A stretch of 64,000 bases of DNA from Streptacidiphilus albus JL83 (GCF_000744705.1 NZ_JQML01000001.1:8132017-8196016); one strand, 5' to 3'. Positions 9,693-21,233 are shown, numbered from the stretch's first letter. Made by a program: numbers and translations. The notes: generated by a model not told the origin, from the sequence alone.

Positions 9693-10064
9693 TTGAGCAT
9701 CGAGAAGCCGGAAATCGACTTCCCGGGTGGCGAGCCGCCGGTCGAGCTGCAGATCCGTGACATCTGGGTGGGCGAAGGCGAAGAGGCCAAGCCCGGCCAC
9801 AACGTCAGCGTCCACTACGTGGGTGTGGCGTTCAGCACGGGCGAGGAGTTCGACGCCAGCTGGAACCGCGGTTCGGCCTTCACGTTCGGCCTGGGCGCCG
9901 GCCAGGTCATCGCCGGCTGGGACCAGGGTGTGGCCGGGATGAAGGTCGGCGGTCGGCGCGAGCTGATCATTCCGCCGCGCCTCGGCTACGGCGACCGCGG
10001 CGCGGGCCGGGCGATCAAGCCCGGTGAGACGCTGATCTTCGTGGTGGACCTGCTGGCGGTCTGA
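9693..10064 (+). CDS. fkbP: FKBP-type peptidyl-prolyl isomerase, cytosolic
   Basis: Minimal 123-residue FK506-binding protein. The TTG at 9693 is chosen because GAGGAG (9678-9683) is 9 nt upstream and the product starts MSIEKPEIDFP, as in other streptomycetes. The fold motifs VSVHYVGVAFSTG, VIAGWDQGVAGMKVGG and LIIPPRLGYG, and the C-terminal LIFVVDLLAV, are all present. No signal peptide. Probably a general prolyl isomerase; its position between pafA and pafB is conserved, but no role in pupylation is known. Confidence 0.92.
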   Translation: MSIEKPEIDFPGGEPPVELQIRDIWVGEGEEAKPGHNVSVHYVGVAFSTGEEFDASWNRGSAFTFGLGAGQVIAGWDQGVAGMKVGGRRELIIPPRLGYGDRGAGRAIKPGETLIFVVDLLAV

Positions 10065-10114
10065 CGTCCCCCGGGACGCACGGCTGCTTCGGACGCTGCG
10101 GAGTCGAGGCCAAC

Positions 10115-10158
10115 GGCCCCGTCGTACCACGAAAGTGGTGCGGCGGGGCCGCGCTTTT
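10115..10158 (+). terminator. Intrinsic terminator after fkbP
   Basis: A 16-bp stem (two G.U pairs) starting GGCCCCGTCG, with a GAAA tetraloop at 10131-10134, is followed by GCGC and TTTT (10155-10158). It closes the FKBP transcript before pafB. Confidence 0.85.
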
Positions 10159-10232
10159 GCGGCTGGCCGCCGGACCGGTACGGTCGGGTTCGCCGGGCAC
10201 ACGGAGTGTTCGCGTGCAGGGAGGGGTGAGCA

Positions 10233-11240
10233 GTGCCCATCGCCAAGTCCGAGCGGTTGATGAACCTCGCGCTGTGTCTGATGAACACCAGGCGCCCGCT
10301 GAGCAAGCGGGATCTGCGGAACTCGATCGAGGCCTACCAGGAGGCCGCCGAGAACGGCACGGAGGACTCCTTCAACCGGATGTTCGAGCGGGACAAGGAC
10401 GATCTGCGCGAGCTCGGGCTGGTCATCGACGTCGAGGAGAGCCCGCTCGACGGGGAGACCGGCTACCTGGCCCGGCGGGACCGCAACCGGCTGCCGTCGA
10501 TCTCGCTGGACGCGGAGGAGGCCGCCGCGCTGAGCCTGGCGGCCGGGGTCTGGCAGCAGGTGCGGCTGGCCGGGGCGGCCAGCGGCGGGCTGCACAAGCT
10601 GCGGGCGGCCGGGGTGCTGGTGGACGGCGCGCCGACCGAGGCGACGGAGGGCCTGACCGCGTTGGAGCCGAGGATCCTGGCGCGCGAGGCGGCGTTCGAA
10701 CCGCTGCTGAACGCCGCGCGGGACCGGCGTCCGGTGTCGTTCGGCTACCGCAAGTCGGGGGCCTCGGTGGCGGAGCCGCGCAGCGTCGAGCCCTGGGCGC
10801 TGGAGTGCTGGCACGGGCACTGGTACCTGGCAGGCTGGGACCGTGACCGCAAGGATGTGCGGGTGTTCCGGCTGAGCCGGATCACCGATCGGGTCAAGTC
10901 CCGGGGCGGGGCGTTCACCGCCGAGGTCCCGGACCACGTGGACGTCCGTCAGCACGTCTCCCGGTTCGCGGGGGAGGGCGCGACGGCGACGGCCCGGATC
11001 CGGCTGCGCCGGGGCGCGGCGTTCCCGCTCCGGACCAAGGCGCTGCAGGTGGTCGCGGTGGACGCGGACTGGGACGAGTTGGAGGTCCCCTACGGCCACG
11101 GCCTGGCGGCGGACCTGATGGAGTTCGGTGCGGCGGTGGTGGTGCTCGGCCCGGCGGAGCTGCGGACCGATGTGATCACCCGGCTGCGGGCGGTCGCCGG
11201 AGCCGGGGACGCCGGGGAAGAAGAAGGAGCAGCGCTGTGA
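10233..11240 (+). CDS. pafB: WYL-domain transcription factor PafB
   Basis: One half of the PafBC transcriptional activator, which in actinobacteria drives the LexA-independent DNA damage response and is encoded with the pup genes. The GTG at 10233 follows GGGAGGGG (10219-10226). The 335-residue product has an N-terminal winged helix (about 1-70, including LSKRDLRNSIEAY) and a WYL domain (about 150-230, with GHWYLAGWDRDRKDVRVFRLSRI), then a C-terminal WCX-like region. Its stop overlaps the pafC start by 4 bp (GTGA), so the two are translationally coupled. Confidence 0.93.
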   Translation: MPIAKSERLMNLALCLMNTRRPLSKRDLRNSIEAYQEAAENGTEDSFNRMFERDKDDLRELGLVIDVEESPLDGETGYLARRDRNRLPSISLDAEEAAALSLAAGVWQQVRLAGAASGGLHKLRAAGVLVDGAPTEATEGLTALEPRILAREAAFEPLLNAARDRRPVSFGYRKSGASVAEPRSVEPWALECWHGHWYLAGWDRDRKDVRVFRLSRITDRVKSRGGAFTAEVPDHVDVRQHVSRFAGEGATATARIRLRRGAAFPLRTKALQVVAVDADWDELEVPYGHGLAADLMEFGAAVVVLGPAELRTDVITRLRAVAGAGDAGEEEGAAL

Positions 11241-12193
11241 GCACGGCGATCGACCAGACCCGACGGATGCTGTCACTGGTGACCTATCTGCGGGAGCGCC
11301 CCGGGGCGCGGGTGAGCGATGTGGCGCGCGCCTTCGGGATCACCGAGCGTGAGTTGGTGGGCGACCTGAACGTGCTGCCGATGTGCGGGACCAGCTTCCG
11401 GGGCGGGGACCTGCTGGACATCGACACCGACGGCGAGCGCATCTGGTGGCACAACCCGGACGACGTGGCCCAGCCGCTGCGGCTGGCCTCGGACGAGGCG
11501 ATCTCGCTGCTGGTGGCGGCGCGGGCGGTGGCCGGGCTGCCGGGGCTGCGCGAGCGCGACCGGGCGGCGCTGACCAGGGCGGTGGCCAAGCTGGAGGCGG
11601 CGGCGGGGGACGCGGCCGAGGGCAGCGCGCGGGTCGGGGTGACCTTCGAGGCGGAGGGCAGCGTCTTCGCGGACGTGGACCGGGCGCTGACCGAGCGGCG
11701 GCGGCTGTGGATCAGCTACTACTCCTCGGGCCGCGGCGAGATGACCGAGCGGGAGGTGGACCCGATCCGACTGGTCACCGACGGTCACACCTATCTGGAG
11801 GGCTGGTGCCGGCTGTCCGAGGACCGGCGGATCTTCCGGCTGGACCGGATCGCGGACATCCGGGTGCTGGAGGTCGAGTCGGCGGCCCCGCCGCTGGAGC
11901 TGCGGGACCTGTCGGAGGGGCTGGTCCGGCCGGCCGCCGACGATCCGCAGGTGGTGCTGGAGGTCGGCCCGGCCGGGCGCTGGGTGGCCGAGTACTACAC
12001 CTTCGAGGAGTCGGTGGAGCTGCCGGGCGGCGGGCTGCGGATCACCCTGCGGACGCCGGACCCGTCCGGGCTGCTGCGGCTGGCGCTGCGGCTGGGCGCG
12101 GACGGCCGGATCACCGCGCCGCCGGAACTGGCCGAGCTGGCGCGTGCGACGGCGGCCGACGCACTGGCGCTGTACGGGGGCGAGGGGGCATGA
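11237..12193 (+). CDS. pafC: WYL-domain transcription factor PafC
   Basis: Partner of PafB; the two work as a heterodimer in the DNA damage response. 318 residues. N-terminal helix-turn-helix (about 5-55: RRMLSLVTYLRERPGARVSD, then VARAFGITERELVGDL). WYL domain at about 140-215, with YLEGWCRLSEDRRIFRLDRI, followed by the WCX-like C-terminal part. The start is the GTG overlapping the pafB stop. The stop overlaps the next ATG (ATGA), so three genes form one tightly coupled operon. Confidence 0.93.
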   Translation: MSTAIDQTRRMLSLVTYLRERPGARVSDVARAFGITERELVGDLNVLPMCGTSFRGGDLLDIDTDGERIWWHNPDDVAQPLRLASDEAISLLVAARAVAGLPGLRERDRAALTRAVAKLEAAAGDAAEGSARVGVTFEAEGSVFADVDRALTERRRLWISYYSSGRGEMTEREVDPIRLVTDGHTYLEGWCRLSEDRRIFRLDRIADIRVLEVESAAPPLELRDLSEGLVRPAADDPQVVLEVGPAGRWVAEYYTFEESVELPGGGLRITLRTPDPSGLLRLALRLGADGRITAPPELAELARATAADALALYGGEGA

Positions 12194-12432
12194 CTGTTCC
12201 CACACGATTCAAGGCATCGTGTACGGAGTGCCAGGCCACCATGGAACTGGAGGCGGACGCTTTCCGGCTGACGCTCGGCCGCAGCCGGGAACGGACGTTC
12301 TACACCTTCACCTGTCCCGACTGCGGTTCGGCGGTCCGGAAGCAGGCGGGGGAGCGCATTGTGGAGGCGCTGACCGGGGCCGGGGTGCGCACCATGCGGC
12401 TGGTGGGCGTCCAGCCGCCGGCCGTGTCGTAG
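12190..12432 (+). CDS. Small zinc-ribbon protein downstream of pafC
   Basis: An 80-residue conserved hypothetical protein coupled to pafC by an ATGA overlap. Two CxxC pairs (CTEC at 11-14 and CPDC at 42-45) would bind one zinc in a ribbon fold, with a short basic C-terminal half. The pattern is that of small cytosolic zinc-ribbon proteins. Its tie to pafBC suggests a helper of that regulator or of DNA repair, but this is inference only. Confidence 0.75.
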   Translation: MTVPTRFKASCTECQATMELEADAFRLTLGRSRERTFYTFTCPDCGSAVRKQAGERIVEALTGAGVRTMRLVGVQPPAVS

Positions 12433-12442
12433 GCTGACGGCC

Positions 12443-12664
12443 ATGCCTTGGTTGATCTTCTCGGTGGCCGTGCTGTCGACAGCGGGACTGCTGGTGCTGG
12501 GGGCGCTGGCGGTGCGGGTGTACCGGGAGGTGCTGCTGCTCTCCCGTGAGCTGGACGGCAGTGCCCGGCGGCTCTCGCGCTCCGCCGCAGCCCTGGAGTT
12601 CGCGGCGGAACCGGTGGCCCGGAGGGCCGGTCAGCTGGTTCTCAATGAACCGGAGCCAACGTAG
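12443..12664 (+). CDS. Small single-pass membrane protein
   Basis: A 73-residue protein with one N-terminal membrane helix (about residues 3-27, rich in Leu, Val and Ala) and a cytosolic tail with Arg-Ser repeats (SARRLSRSAAALEFAAEP). Ten bp after the zinc-ribbon gene and upstream of tatA. No family recognised and no function assigned. The size and topology resemble accessory proteins near Tat genes, which is only a positional hint. Confidence 0.65.
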   Translation: MPWLIFSVAVLSTAGLLVLGALAVRVYREVLLLSRELDGSARRLSRSAAALEFAAEPVARRAGQLVLNEPEPT

Positions 12665-12769
12665 GATCGAACATGCGGGGATATCACAAGATCTGCGCTC
12701 GGCTCTGGACTCTGCGGCTGCCTGAGTGCGTATCATCAGCGCAGAGACCAGAGACGAAGAGGGAATCCC

Positions 12770-13054
12770 ATGCTCGAGAACCGCGGCCTTGAAATCATTA
12801 TCCTGGCGGTCATCGTGCTGCTGCTCTTCGGAGCGAAGCGGCTGCCTGACACTGCACGTGCGCTCGGCAAGTCGCTGCGTATCCTCAAGTCCGAGGTCGG
12901 CGCGATGAAGACGGACGACAAGGCGGAGGCGACCGTCGCCGCCCCGGCCCCGGCCGAGCAGACCGTCGCGGCGCCGAAGACCATTCAGGCCGCCCCCGGC
13001 GAGTCGGCCACCGCCCGCCCGGTCGCCGATGCCCAGCCCCACGTCCAGAGCTGA
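12770..13054 (+). CDS. tatA: Sec-independent translocase subunit TatA
   Basis: Pore-forming component of the twin-arginine translocase, which exports folded proteins. 94 residues: transmembrane helix at about 7-20 ([14 protein letters not shown]), the FGAKRLPD hinge (20-27), an amphipathic helix through about residue 45, then an Ala/Pro-rich tail. The ATG at 12770 follows a GAAGAGGGAA purine run. tatC lies 85 bp downstream. A likely client in this window is the Tat-signal FAD oxidase at 38408. Confidence 0.95.
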   Translation: MLENRGLEIIILAVIVLLLFGAKRLPDTARALGKSLRILKSEVGAMKTDDKAEATVAAPAPAEQTVAAPKTIQAAPGESATARPVADAQPHVQS

Positions 13055-13139
13055 CGTCCGGCCCCGGCTGCGGGTCGGTTCCGACCCGCAGCGGTAAGCC
13101 CCCTCCATCCACCTTTACGCAGGGACTGAAAGCCGCACG

Positions 13140-14123
13140 GTGAGCGAGACCCAGGCGACTCGGCGTCAGAGCGCCGGCAGGCAGAAGCAGCCCAAGAGCA
13201 ACGACGGCCGGATGCCGCTCGCGGACCACCTCCGCGAACTCCGCAACCGGCTGTGCATCGCGATCCTGGCGCTGCTGATCGGTACGGTGCTCGGCTTCGT
13301 GATCCACAGCTGGGTCCTGGACCAGATGACGCACTCGCTGTGCTCGATCAAGGGCCTGCACGGTGTGGCCCAGCCGACGAAGCAGTGCCCCAACGGCGTG
13401 CTGGTGGTCGACGGGCCGCTGGGCGGCCTGTCGCTGAGCTTCGACGTGTCGATGATGATCGGCGCGATCATCTCCAGCCCGGTGTGGTCCTACCAGCTCT
13501 GGGCGTTCGTCGCCCCCGGGCTGTACAAGAAGGAGCGCAAGTACGGGCTGAGCTTCGTCGGGGCGGCGGTGCCGCTCTTCCTCGGCGGCGCGGCCATCGC
13601 GTACTGGGTGTTCCCCAAGGCCATGCGGATCCTGCTCGGCTTCGTGCCGCCCGGCATGGGGCAGATGATCCAGGGCACCGACTTCCTGACCTTCTTCATC
13701 CGGATGGTGCTGGTCTTCGGGCTGTCCTTCGAGATCCCGCTGCTGATGGTCGGCCTGAACTTCATCGGCATCCTCAGCGCGGCGAAGCTGCGCAGCTGGT
13801 GGCGGGCGATCGTCTTCATCATCTTCGTGTTCGCGGCGGTGGCCACGCCCACCGGCGACCCGCTGACGATGACCGTGCTGGCCGTGCCGATCTGCCTGCT
13901 CTTCTTCGTCGCCCTCGCGGTCGCGACCATCCACGACCGCACCAAGGCCAAGCGCCGCGCGATCGAGGACCCGGACAGCCTGCTGGACGACGACCAGGCG
14001 TCCTCGCTGGACCTGGCGCCCTCCGAGCTGCCCTCGCAGTTCGACGGGGTGGAGCGGATCAGCCCCTCCGAGCTGGCCGCCAACGAGCCGATGAGGTACG
14101 ACTCGGACGACGACATCACCTGA
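13140..14123 (+). CDS. tatC: Sec-independent translocase subunit TatC
   Basis: Receptor for twin-arginine signal peptides in the cytoplasmic membrane. 327 residues, GTG start. A basic N-terminus leads to MPLADHLRELRNRL (about 25-38), the conserved signal-binding motif, then six membrane segments with the FE glutamate in GLSFEIPLLMVGL. A hydrophilic, acidic C-terminal tail of about 60 residues follows, longer than in E. coli TatC and typical of streptomycetes. It forms a unit with tatA; a long hairpin terminates it. Confidence 0.96.
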   Translation: MSETQATRRQSAGRQKQPKSNDGRMPLADHLRELRNRLCIAILALLIGTVLGFVIHSWVLDQMTHSLCSIKGLHGVAQPTKQCPNGVLVVDGPLGGLSLSFDVSMMIGAIISSPVWSYQLWAFVAPGLYKKERKYGLSFVGAAVPLFLGGAAIAYWVFPKAMRILLGFVPPGMGQMIQGTDFLTFFIRMVLVFGLSFEIPLLMVGLNFIGILSAAKLRSWWRAIVFIIFVFAAVATPTGDPLTMTVLAVPICLLFFVALAVATIHDRTKAKRRAIEDPDSLLDDDQASSLDLAPSELPSQFDGVERISPSELAANEPMRYDSDDDIT

Positions 14124-14150
14124 CCGACCCCGGCCGACCGGCAGCCGGTC

Positions 14151-14201
14151 GACGCACTGCGGGCCGTTCGCGAGTTCCTCGCGGACGGCCCGCAGTGCGT
14201 C
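14151..14201 (+). terminator. Very long hairpin terminator after tatC
   Basis: The 24-bp stem (one G.U pair) starts GACGCACTGC and closes with a 3-nt TTC loop. No U run follows. It probably ends tatC transcription and isolates the helicase gene. Confidence 0.75.
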
Positions 14202-14351
14202 GGCGGCCGGGCCGAAAATCTTGGGTGGAGTGTCGGTGTCGGCGGGTAGCCTCTGGATGAGATGCACACCGTAGACGACGAAGACCCGCGCGCCGCTCAA
14301 GGCACCGCCCACCGCGCTCCCGTGCGCCCGAACCGGGAGGATGGTGCCGCG

Positions 14352-17297
<2,946 letters not shown>

Positions 17298-17311
17298 CGG
17301 ACTGATCGCAG

Positions 17312-17344
17312 GGCCCGCTCCGGACCGGTTCCGGGGCGGGCCTT
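17312..17344 (+). terminator. Terminator after the helicase gene
   Basis: GGCCCGCTCCGGA and TCCGGGGCGGGCC form a 13-bp stem with one U.G pair and a 5-nt loop, followed by TT. It lies 15 bp after the stop codon. Confidence 0.8.
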
Positions 17345-17391
17345 GCGCGTTTCCATGACGCGATATAACGTGTTCCTGGAAGCAATATCCA

Positions 17392-17423
17392 GCTCCGTAT
17401 ACTCGGCTACGAATATACGGAGC
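17392..17423. promoter_or_regulatory. Inverted repeat operator of the padR gene, with a TATACT box
   Basis: GCTCCGTATA and TATACGGAGC are perfect 10-bp arms 12 bp apart, 19 bp upstream of the padR start. A -10-like TATACT (17398-17403) lies across the left arm. PadR proteins bind dyads with arms spaced this way, so autorepression is the natural reading. Confidence 0.55.
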
Positions 17424-17441
17424 ACGGTGTGGAGGCGGGTG

Positions 17442-18113
17442 GTGGCCGTGGCCAAGCGCAAGCTGAGCAATCCGCTCGCCCTGGCGGTGCTGGTCCATGT
17501 CGCCGAGCAGCCCCGCCATCCGTACGAGATCGCCCAGGTGCTGCGGGAACGCGGCAAGGACGGCAGCATCAAGATCAACTATGGCTCGCTCTACACCGTC
17601 GTGCAGAGCCTGGAACGCCACGGCTTCATCGAGGCCGCCGGCACCGAACGCGACGGCCGCCGGCCGGAGCGGACGGTCTATGGCATCACCGCGAGCGGGC
17701 GGGTCGAGATGCGCGACTGGCTCTCCGAGCTGCTCGGCACTCCCGCCAAGGAGTACCCGCGCTTCGAGGCCGGCCTGTCGCTGATGGGCATCCTGTCGCC
17801 GGACGAGGTCGGGTCGCTGCTGGCGCAGCGGCTGGCCCGGCTGGACGCCACCCTCGCGGAGGGCAGGGCGGCCATGGCCGTCTACGGCACGCTGCTGCCC
17901 CGGATCTTCCTGGTGGAGTCCGAGTACAGCCTGGCCATGACGGAGGCCGAGGCGGCCTGGGTCCGGGGTCTGCTCGCGGACCTGGCCGACGGCTCGCTCA
18001 GCGGTGCCGCCGAGTGGCGGAGCTTCCACGAGACCGGACAGGCCCCGGCCGCGTGGGCCGATCTGCCCGAGCGGGTCCAGCGACTCCGGGAGCAGCAGCT
18101 CAAGGAGGAATGA
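17442..18113 (+). CDS. PadR family transcriptional regulator
   Basis: Winged-helix repressor of about 223 residues. GTG codons at 17439, 17442 and 17448 are all in frame; 17442 is taken because GGAGG (17431-17435) lies 6 nt upstream. The N-terminal winged helix (about 5-85) has HPYEIAQVLRERGKDGSIKI and YGSLYTVVQSLERHGFI. The C-terminal part is a helical dimerisation domain with VRRF-like substitutions. The ABC exporter genes follow in the same direction after 191 bp. In this family such regulators repress an adjacent transporter until a drug binds, which is the likely role here. Confidence 0.88.
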   Translation: MAVAKRKLSNPLALAVLVHVAEQPRHPYEIAQVLRERGKDGSIKINYGSLYTVVQSLERHGFIEAAGTERDGRRPERTVYGITASGRVEMRDWLSELLGTPAKEYPRFEAGLSLMGILSPDEVGSLLAQRLARLDATLAEGRAAMAVYGTLLPRIFLVESEYSLAMTEAEAAWVRGLLADLADGSLSGAAEWRSFHETGQAPAAWADLPERVQRLREQQLKEE

Positions 18114-18137
18114 CCGAGGAGAAGGACCAGGAGCAGC

Positions 18138-18174
18138 AAAAACCCCGGCCCGGTGCGTCAACACCGGTCCGGGG
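18138..18174 (-). terminator. Minus-strand intrinsic terminator-like hairpin between padR and the ABC genes
   Basis: Read on the minus strand, a 13-bp stem with one mismatch (arms 18174-18162 and 18155-18143) and loop TTGACG is followed at once by TTTTT (18142-18138). A second shorter hairpin with the same loop sequence lies at 18192-18209. All nearby genes are on the plus strand, so the transcript it would end is unknown. Confidence 0.5.
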
Positions 18175-18304
18175 CCAGGAACCTCACCACCGGTCTGCGT
18201 CAACAGGCCCGGGGCTCTACGAGGAACACGCACCCTCATCGTAGCCCGGATCCCTTGGCGTAGATCGGCACCGAACGATCAACGATCGAAGGGAATGCAT
18301 CACC

Positions 18305-19417
18305 ATGACCGTCCCCAGCAGCGGGGGAGCGGTGCGCACCGCCGCGCCCGCCCCGCCCGGCACGGCCGCCCGGCCCGCCGTCGAAGCCCGCGACCTGGTC
18401 AAGACGTACCAGGTCAAGGGCCGTCCGGAGGGCGTGCGCGCGCTCGACGGGCTCAGCATCGCGGTCGAGCCCGGCATCGTCTTCGGACTGCTCGGCCCCA
18501 ACGGCGCGGGCAAGTCCACCACCGTCAAGATCCTCACCACCCTCGCCGCCGCCGACAGCGGCAGCGCCACCGTCGCCGGGGCCGACGTCCGGCGCGACCC
18601 GGCGGCGGTCCGCCGGGCCATCGGCGTCGTCGCCCAGCGCTCCGGCGCGGACCCGGTCGCCACCGGCCGGGAGAACCTGCGGCTCCAGGGCCGCCTCTAC
18701 GGAATGCGCGGGGCCCAGCTGGACCGCCGCGCCGAGGAGCTGCTGGCCCGCTTCGACCTGGTCGAAGCGGCCGGACGGCAGGTCAAGACCTACTCCGGCG
18801 GGATGCAGCGGCGGCTGGACGTGGCGCTCGGCCTGGTCCACCGCCCGCAGGTGCTGTTCCTGGACGAGCCGACCACCGGGCTCGACCCGGAGGCCCGCAC
18901 CGCCATGTGGGAGGAGATCGGCCGGCTCGCCGGCGAGGAGGGCCTGACCATCCTGCTGACCACCCACTACCTGGAGGAGGCCGACCGGCTGGCCGCCCGG
19001 CTGGCCATCGTCGACCGGGGCCGGGTGGTGATCGAGGGCACGCCCGACGGGCTCAAGGGCGAGCTGCACGGCGACGCCGTCCATGTCGAACTGCGGGAGG
19101 CCGCGCCACCGGAGGGGCTGGCCCTGTACGAGGCGCTGGGCCGGGTGCCCGGTGTCCGCGAGATCACCGTGGACGGGCGTCGGGTCAGCGCCCGCGCGGA
19201 CGACGGCGCCGCCGCCGTCCCGGCGGTGCTGGCCGCGCTGGACGGGATCGGCCGCCCGGTCGCCTCGGTCACCGTCGCCCGGCCCTCGCTGGACGACGTC
19301 TACCTGCGCCACACCGGCCGGGTCTTCGCCGAGGCCGAGGCCGCCGGCCCGACCGGGACCGGCGGCTCCGCCGCGACCACCGCGACCACCGCGACCACCG
19401 AGGGAGGCTCCCGATGA
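18305..19417 (+). CDS. ABC transporter ATP-binding protein (DrrA-like)
   Basis: ATPase of a drug- or antibiotic-type exporter, 370 residues. Walker A GPNGAGKST (64-72), signature YSGGMQRRLDVALGLVH, Walker B VLFLDEP followed by TTGLDPEAR, and switch His in LLTTHYLEEADRL. The C-terminal DUF4162-like region follows, ending in an Ala-Thr repeat tail (about 355-365). GAAGGGA (18287-18293) precedes the ATG by 11 nt. The stop overlaps the permease ATG (ATGA). Probably controlled by the upstream PadR protein. Confidence 0.92.
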   Translation: MTVPSSGGAVRTAAPAPPGTAARPAVEARDLVKTYQVKGRPEGVRALDGLSIAVEPGIVFGLLGPNGAGKSTTVKILTTLAAADSGSATVAGADVRRDPAAVRRAIGVVAQRSGADPVATGRENLRLQGRLYGMRGAQLDRRAEELLARFDLVEAAGRQVKTYSGGMQRRLDVALGLVHRPQVLFLDEPTTGLDPEARTAMWEEIGRLAGEEGLTILLTTHYLEEADRLAARLAIVDRGRVVIEGTPDGLKGELHGDAVHVELREAAPPEGLALYEALGRVPGVREITVDGRRVSARADDGAAAVPAVLAALDGIGRPVASVTVARPSLDDVYLRHTGRVFAEAEAAGPTGTGGSAATTATTATTEGGSR

Positions 19418-20244
19418 GCACCGCGACCCCCGCCCGCGCCGGCGCCGTACCGGTCCGCAGGTCCGCGCTGGGCGAGGGCACCGCCCAGACCTGGTACATG
19501 ACGCAGCGCCAGTTCATGGCCTTCGTCCGGCAGCCCGCCTACCTGATCATCACCCTGATCCAGCCGGTGATCTGGCTGTTCCTCTTCGGCGCGCTCTTCC
19601 GCAAGGTGGTCGACCTGCCCGGGTTCGGATCCGGCAGCTACCTGGACTACCTGGTCCCCGGGGTGATCGTGATGAGCGCGGTCTCGGCCAACATGTGGGC
19701 CGGGATGGGCACGTTGGAGGAGATCGAGCGCGGCACGCTCAACCGCTTCCTGATCACCCCGGTCCGCCGCAGCGCGCTGATGAACGCCAATGTCCTCGCC
19801 CAGTCGGTGACCACCGCGTTCCAGTCGCTGATCATCATCGCGCTGGGCTGGTCCGGCGGCGCCCACTACCGGGGCGGCCCGCTCGGACTGCTGATCCTGG
19901 TCGTGCTCTCCTCCGCGCTCGGCACCGTCTTCGGGGCCTTCTCCAACGCCCTGGGCATGCTGGTGCGGGAGCGTGAGTCGATCATCGGCATCAACACCTT
20001 CCTGCTGCTGCCGCTCACCTTCCTCTCCTCGGCCTTCATGGCCCCGGCCCTGATGCCGCACTGGATGCAGGTGGTGGCCAGGTTCAACCCGGTCAACTGG
20101 ACGCTGGAGGCGGGCCGTGCGGCCATGGCCGCCGACCCCGACTGGTGGTCGGTGCTGAGCCACGGCGCCTGGACGCTGCTGCTGGCCGCCTTCGCGGTCT
20201 GGCTGTCGCTGCGGACCTTCCGCTCCTACCAGAAGTCGGTCTGA
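19414..20244 (+). CDS. ABC-2 type transporter permease (DrrB-like)
   Basis: Membrane half of the exporter, 276 residues with about six membrane helices. It contains the ABC-2 signature region GMLVRERESIIGINTFLLLP and ends LRTFRSYQKSV. The N-terminal amphipathic part (TWYMTQRQFMAFVRQPAYLI) precedes the first helix, as in daunorubicin-resistance DrrB proteins. Translation is coupled to the ATPase by a 4-bp overlap. The substrate cannot be told from sequence. Confidence 0.92.
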   Translation: MSTATPARAGAVPVRRSALGEGTAQTWYMTQRQFMAFVRQPAYLIITLIQPVIWLFLFGALFRKVVDLPGFGSGSYLDYLVPGVIVMSAVSANMWAGMGTLEEIERGTLNRFLITPVRRSALMNANVLAQSVTTAFQSLIIIALGWSGGAHYRGGPLGLLILVVLSSALGTVFGAFSNALGMLVRERESIIGINTFLLLPLTFLSSAFMAPALMPHWMQVVARFNPVNWTLEAGRAAMAADPDWWSVLSHGAWTLLLAAFAVWLSLRTFRSYQKSV

Positions 20245-20260
20245 CGGACCGTCGATCCGG

Positions 20261-20306
20261 CCGCCCCTCCCGCCGAACCGGATGCCCGGATCGGCGGGGC
20301 GGGCGG
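20261..20306. terminator. Bidirectional hairpin between convergent genes
   Basis: A 16-bp GC-rich stem (one mismatch, one wobble; arms 20261-20276 and 20291-20306) fills the gap between the exporter permease and the aldo/keto reductase, and ends next to the stop codon of the latter. Confidence 0.65.
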
Positions 20307-21140
20307 CTACGGCAGGTAGTTGAAGGTGTCCGGGTCCGGCCCGGTGCGCTCGTCGCGGTCGAGGGCGTCGATCGCCGCCAGGTCCTCGCCGGTCAGCTCG
20401 AAGTCGAAGATCGCGAAGTTCTCCTCGACCCGGGCCCGGGTGACCGACTTGGGGAAGACGATGTCGCCGCGCTGCAGGTGCCAGCGCAGGGTGACCTGGG
20501 CGGTGGTCCGGCCCAGCCGCTCGGCGATCCGGGTGATCACCGGGTCGTCCAGGACCTTGCCCTGGGCGATCGGCGACCAGGCCTCGGTGGCGATGCCGTG
20601 CTGGGCGTTGAAGGCCCGCAGCGGCTCCTGGGTCAGGTAGGGGTGGACCTCGATCTGGTTCACCGCCGGGACCAGCCCGGTCGCCTCGAACAGGCGCTGC
20701 AGGTGCTGCTGCTGGAAGTTGGACACCCCGACCGCCCGGGCCCGGCCGGAGCGCTGGATCTCCTCCATCGCCCGCCAGGTCTCGACGTAGTCGCCGACGT
20801 CCGGCAGCGGCCAGTGCACCAGGAACAGGTCCAGGTAGTCGAAGCCCAGGTCGTCCAGGCTCTGGTCGAAGGCCTTCAGCGCCTGGTCGTGGGCGTGGAA
20901 GCTGTTGCTCAGCTTGCTGGTGACGAAGACGTCCGCACGGGCCAGGCCCGAGTCGCGGACGGCTGCGCCGACCTCCTTCTCGTTGCCGTACATCTGGGCG
21001 GTGTCGATGTGCCGGTAGCCGGCCTCGAACGCGCCCAGGGTGGCCGCCCGGGTGTCGGCCGGCTTGATCTGGAAGGTGCCGAAGCCGAGCTGGGGGATCT
21101 TCACCCCGTTGTTCAGCGTGATCTGGGGAACAGAGGTCAC
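20307..21140 (-). CDS. Aldo/keto reductase
   Basis: NADPH-dependent oxidoreductase of 277 residues, TIM-barrel family. The catalytic tetrad is complete: D46 and Y51 in HIDTAQMYGNE, K76 in VTSKLSN, H109 in LVHWPLP. The C-terminal cofactor motif FPKSVTRARVEENF is present. It most resembles the 2,5-diketo-gluconate reductase (AKR5) group, with GFGTFQI at the N-terminus. Substrate unknown; broad carbonyl reduction is likely. Monocistronic, convergent with the exporter. Confidence 0.92.
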   Translation of the reverse strand: MTSVPQITLNNGVKIPQLGFGTFQIKPADTRAATLGAFEAGYRHIDTAQMYGNEKEVGAAVRDSGLARADVFVTSKLSNSFHAHDQALKAFDQSLDDLGFDYLDLFLVHWPLPDVGDYVETWRAMEEIQRSGRARAVGVSNFQQQHLQRLFEATGLVPAVNQIEVHPYLTQEPLRAFNAQHGIATEAWSPIAQGKVLDDPVITRIAERLGRTTAQVTLRWHLQRGDIVFPKSVTRARVEENFAIFDFELTGEDLAAIDALDRDERTGPDPDTFNYLP

Positions 21141-21233
21141 CGTCAGTCCTTGTCTCGCGTGGATGCTTGCTGCAACAGGGCATCCCCCCGGTTCAGTCCC
21201 GCCGGACCGGCAGCCTGACCCGCGGCGCCCGGC

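Noticed and set aside
8634..11276. Open frame of about 880 codons on the minus strand
   Set aside because: Antisense to both FKBP genes and pafB; no recognisable domains and shadow-type composition.
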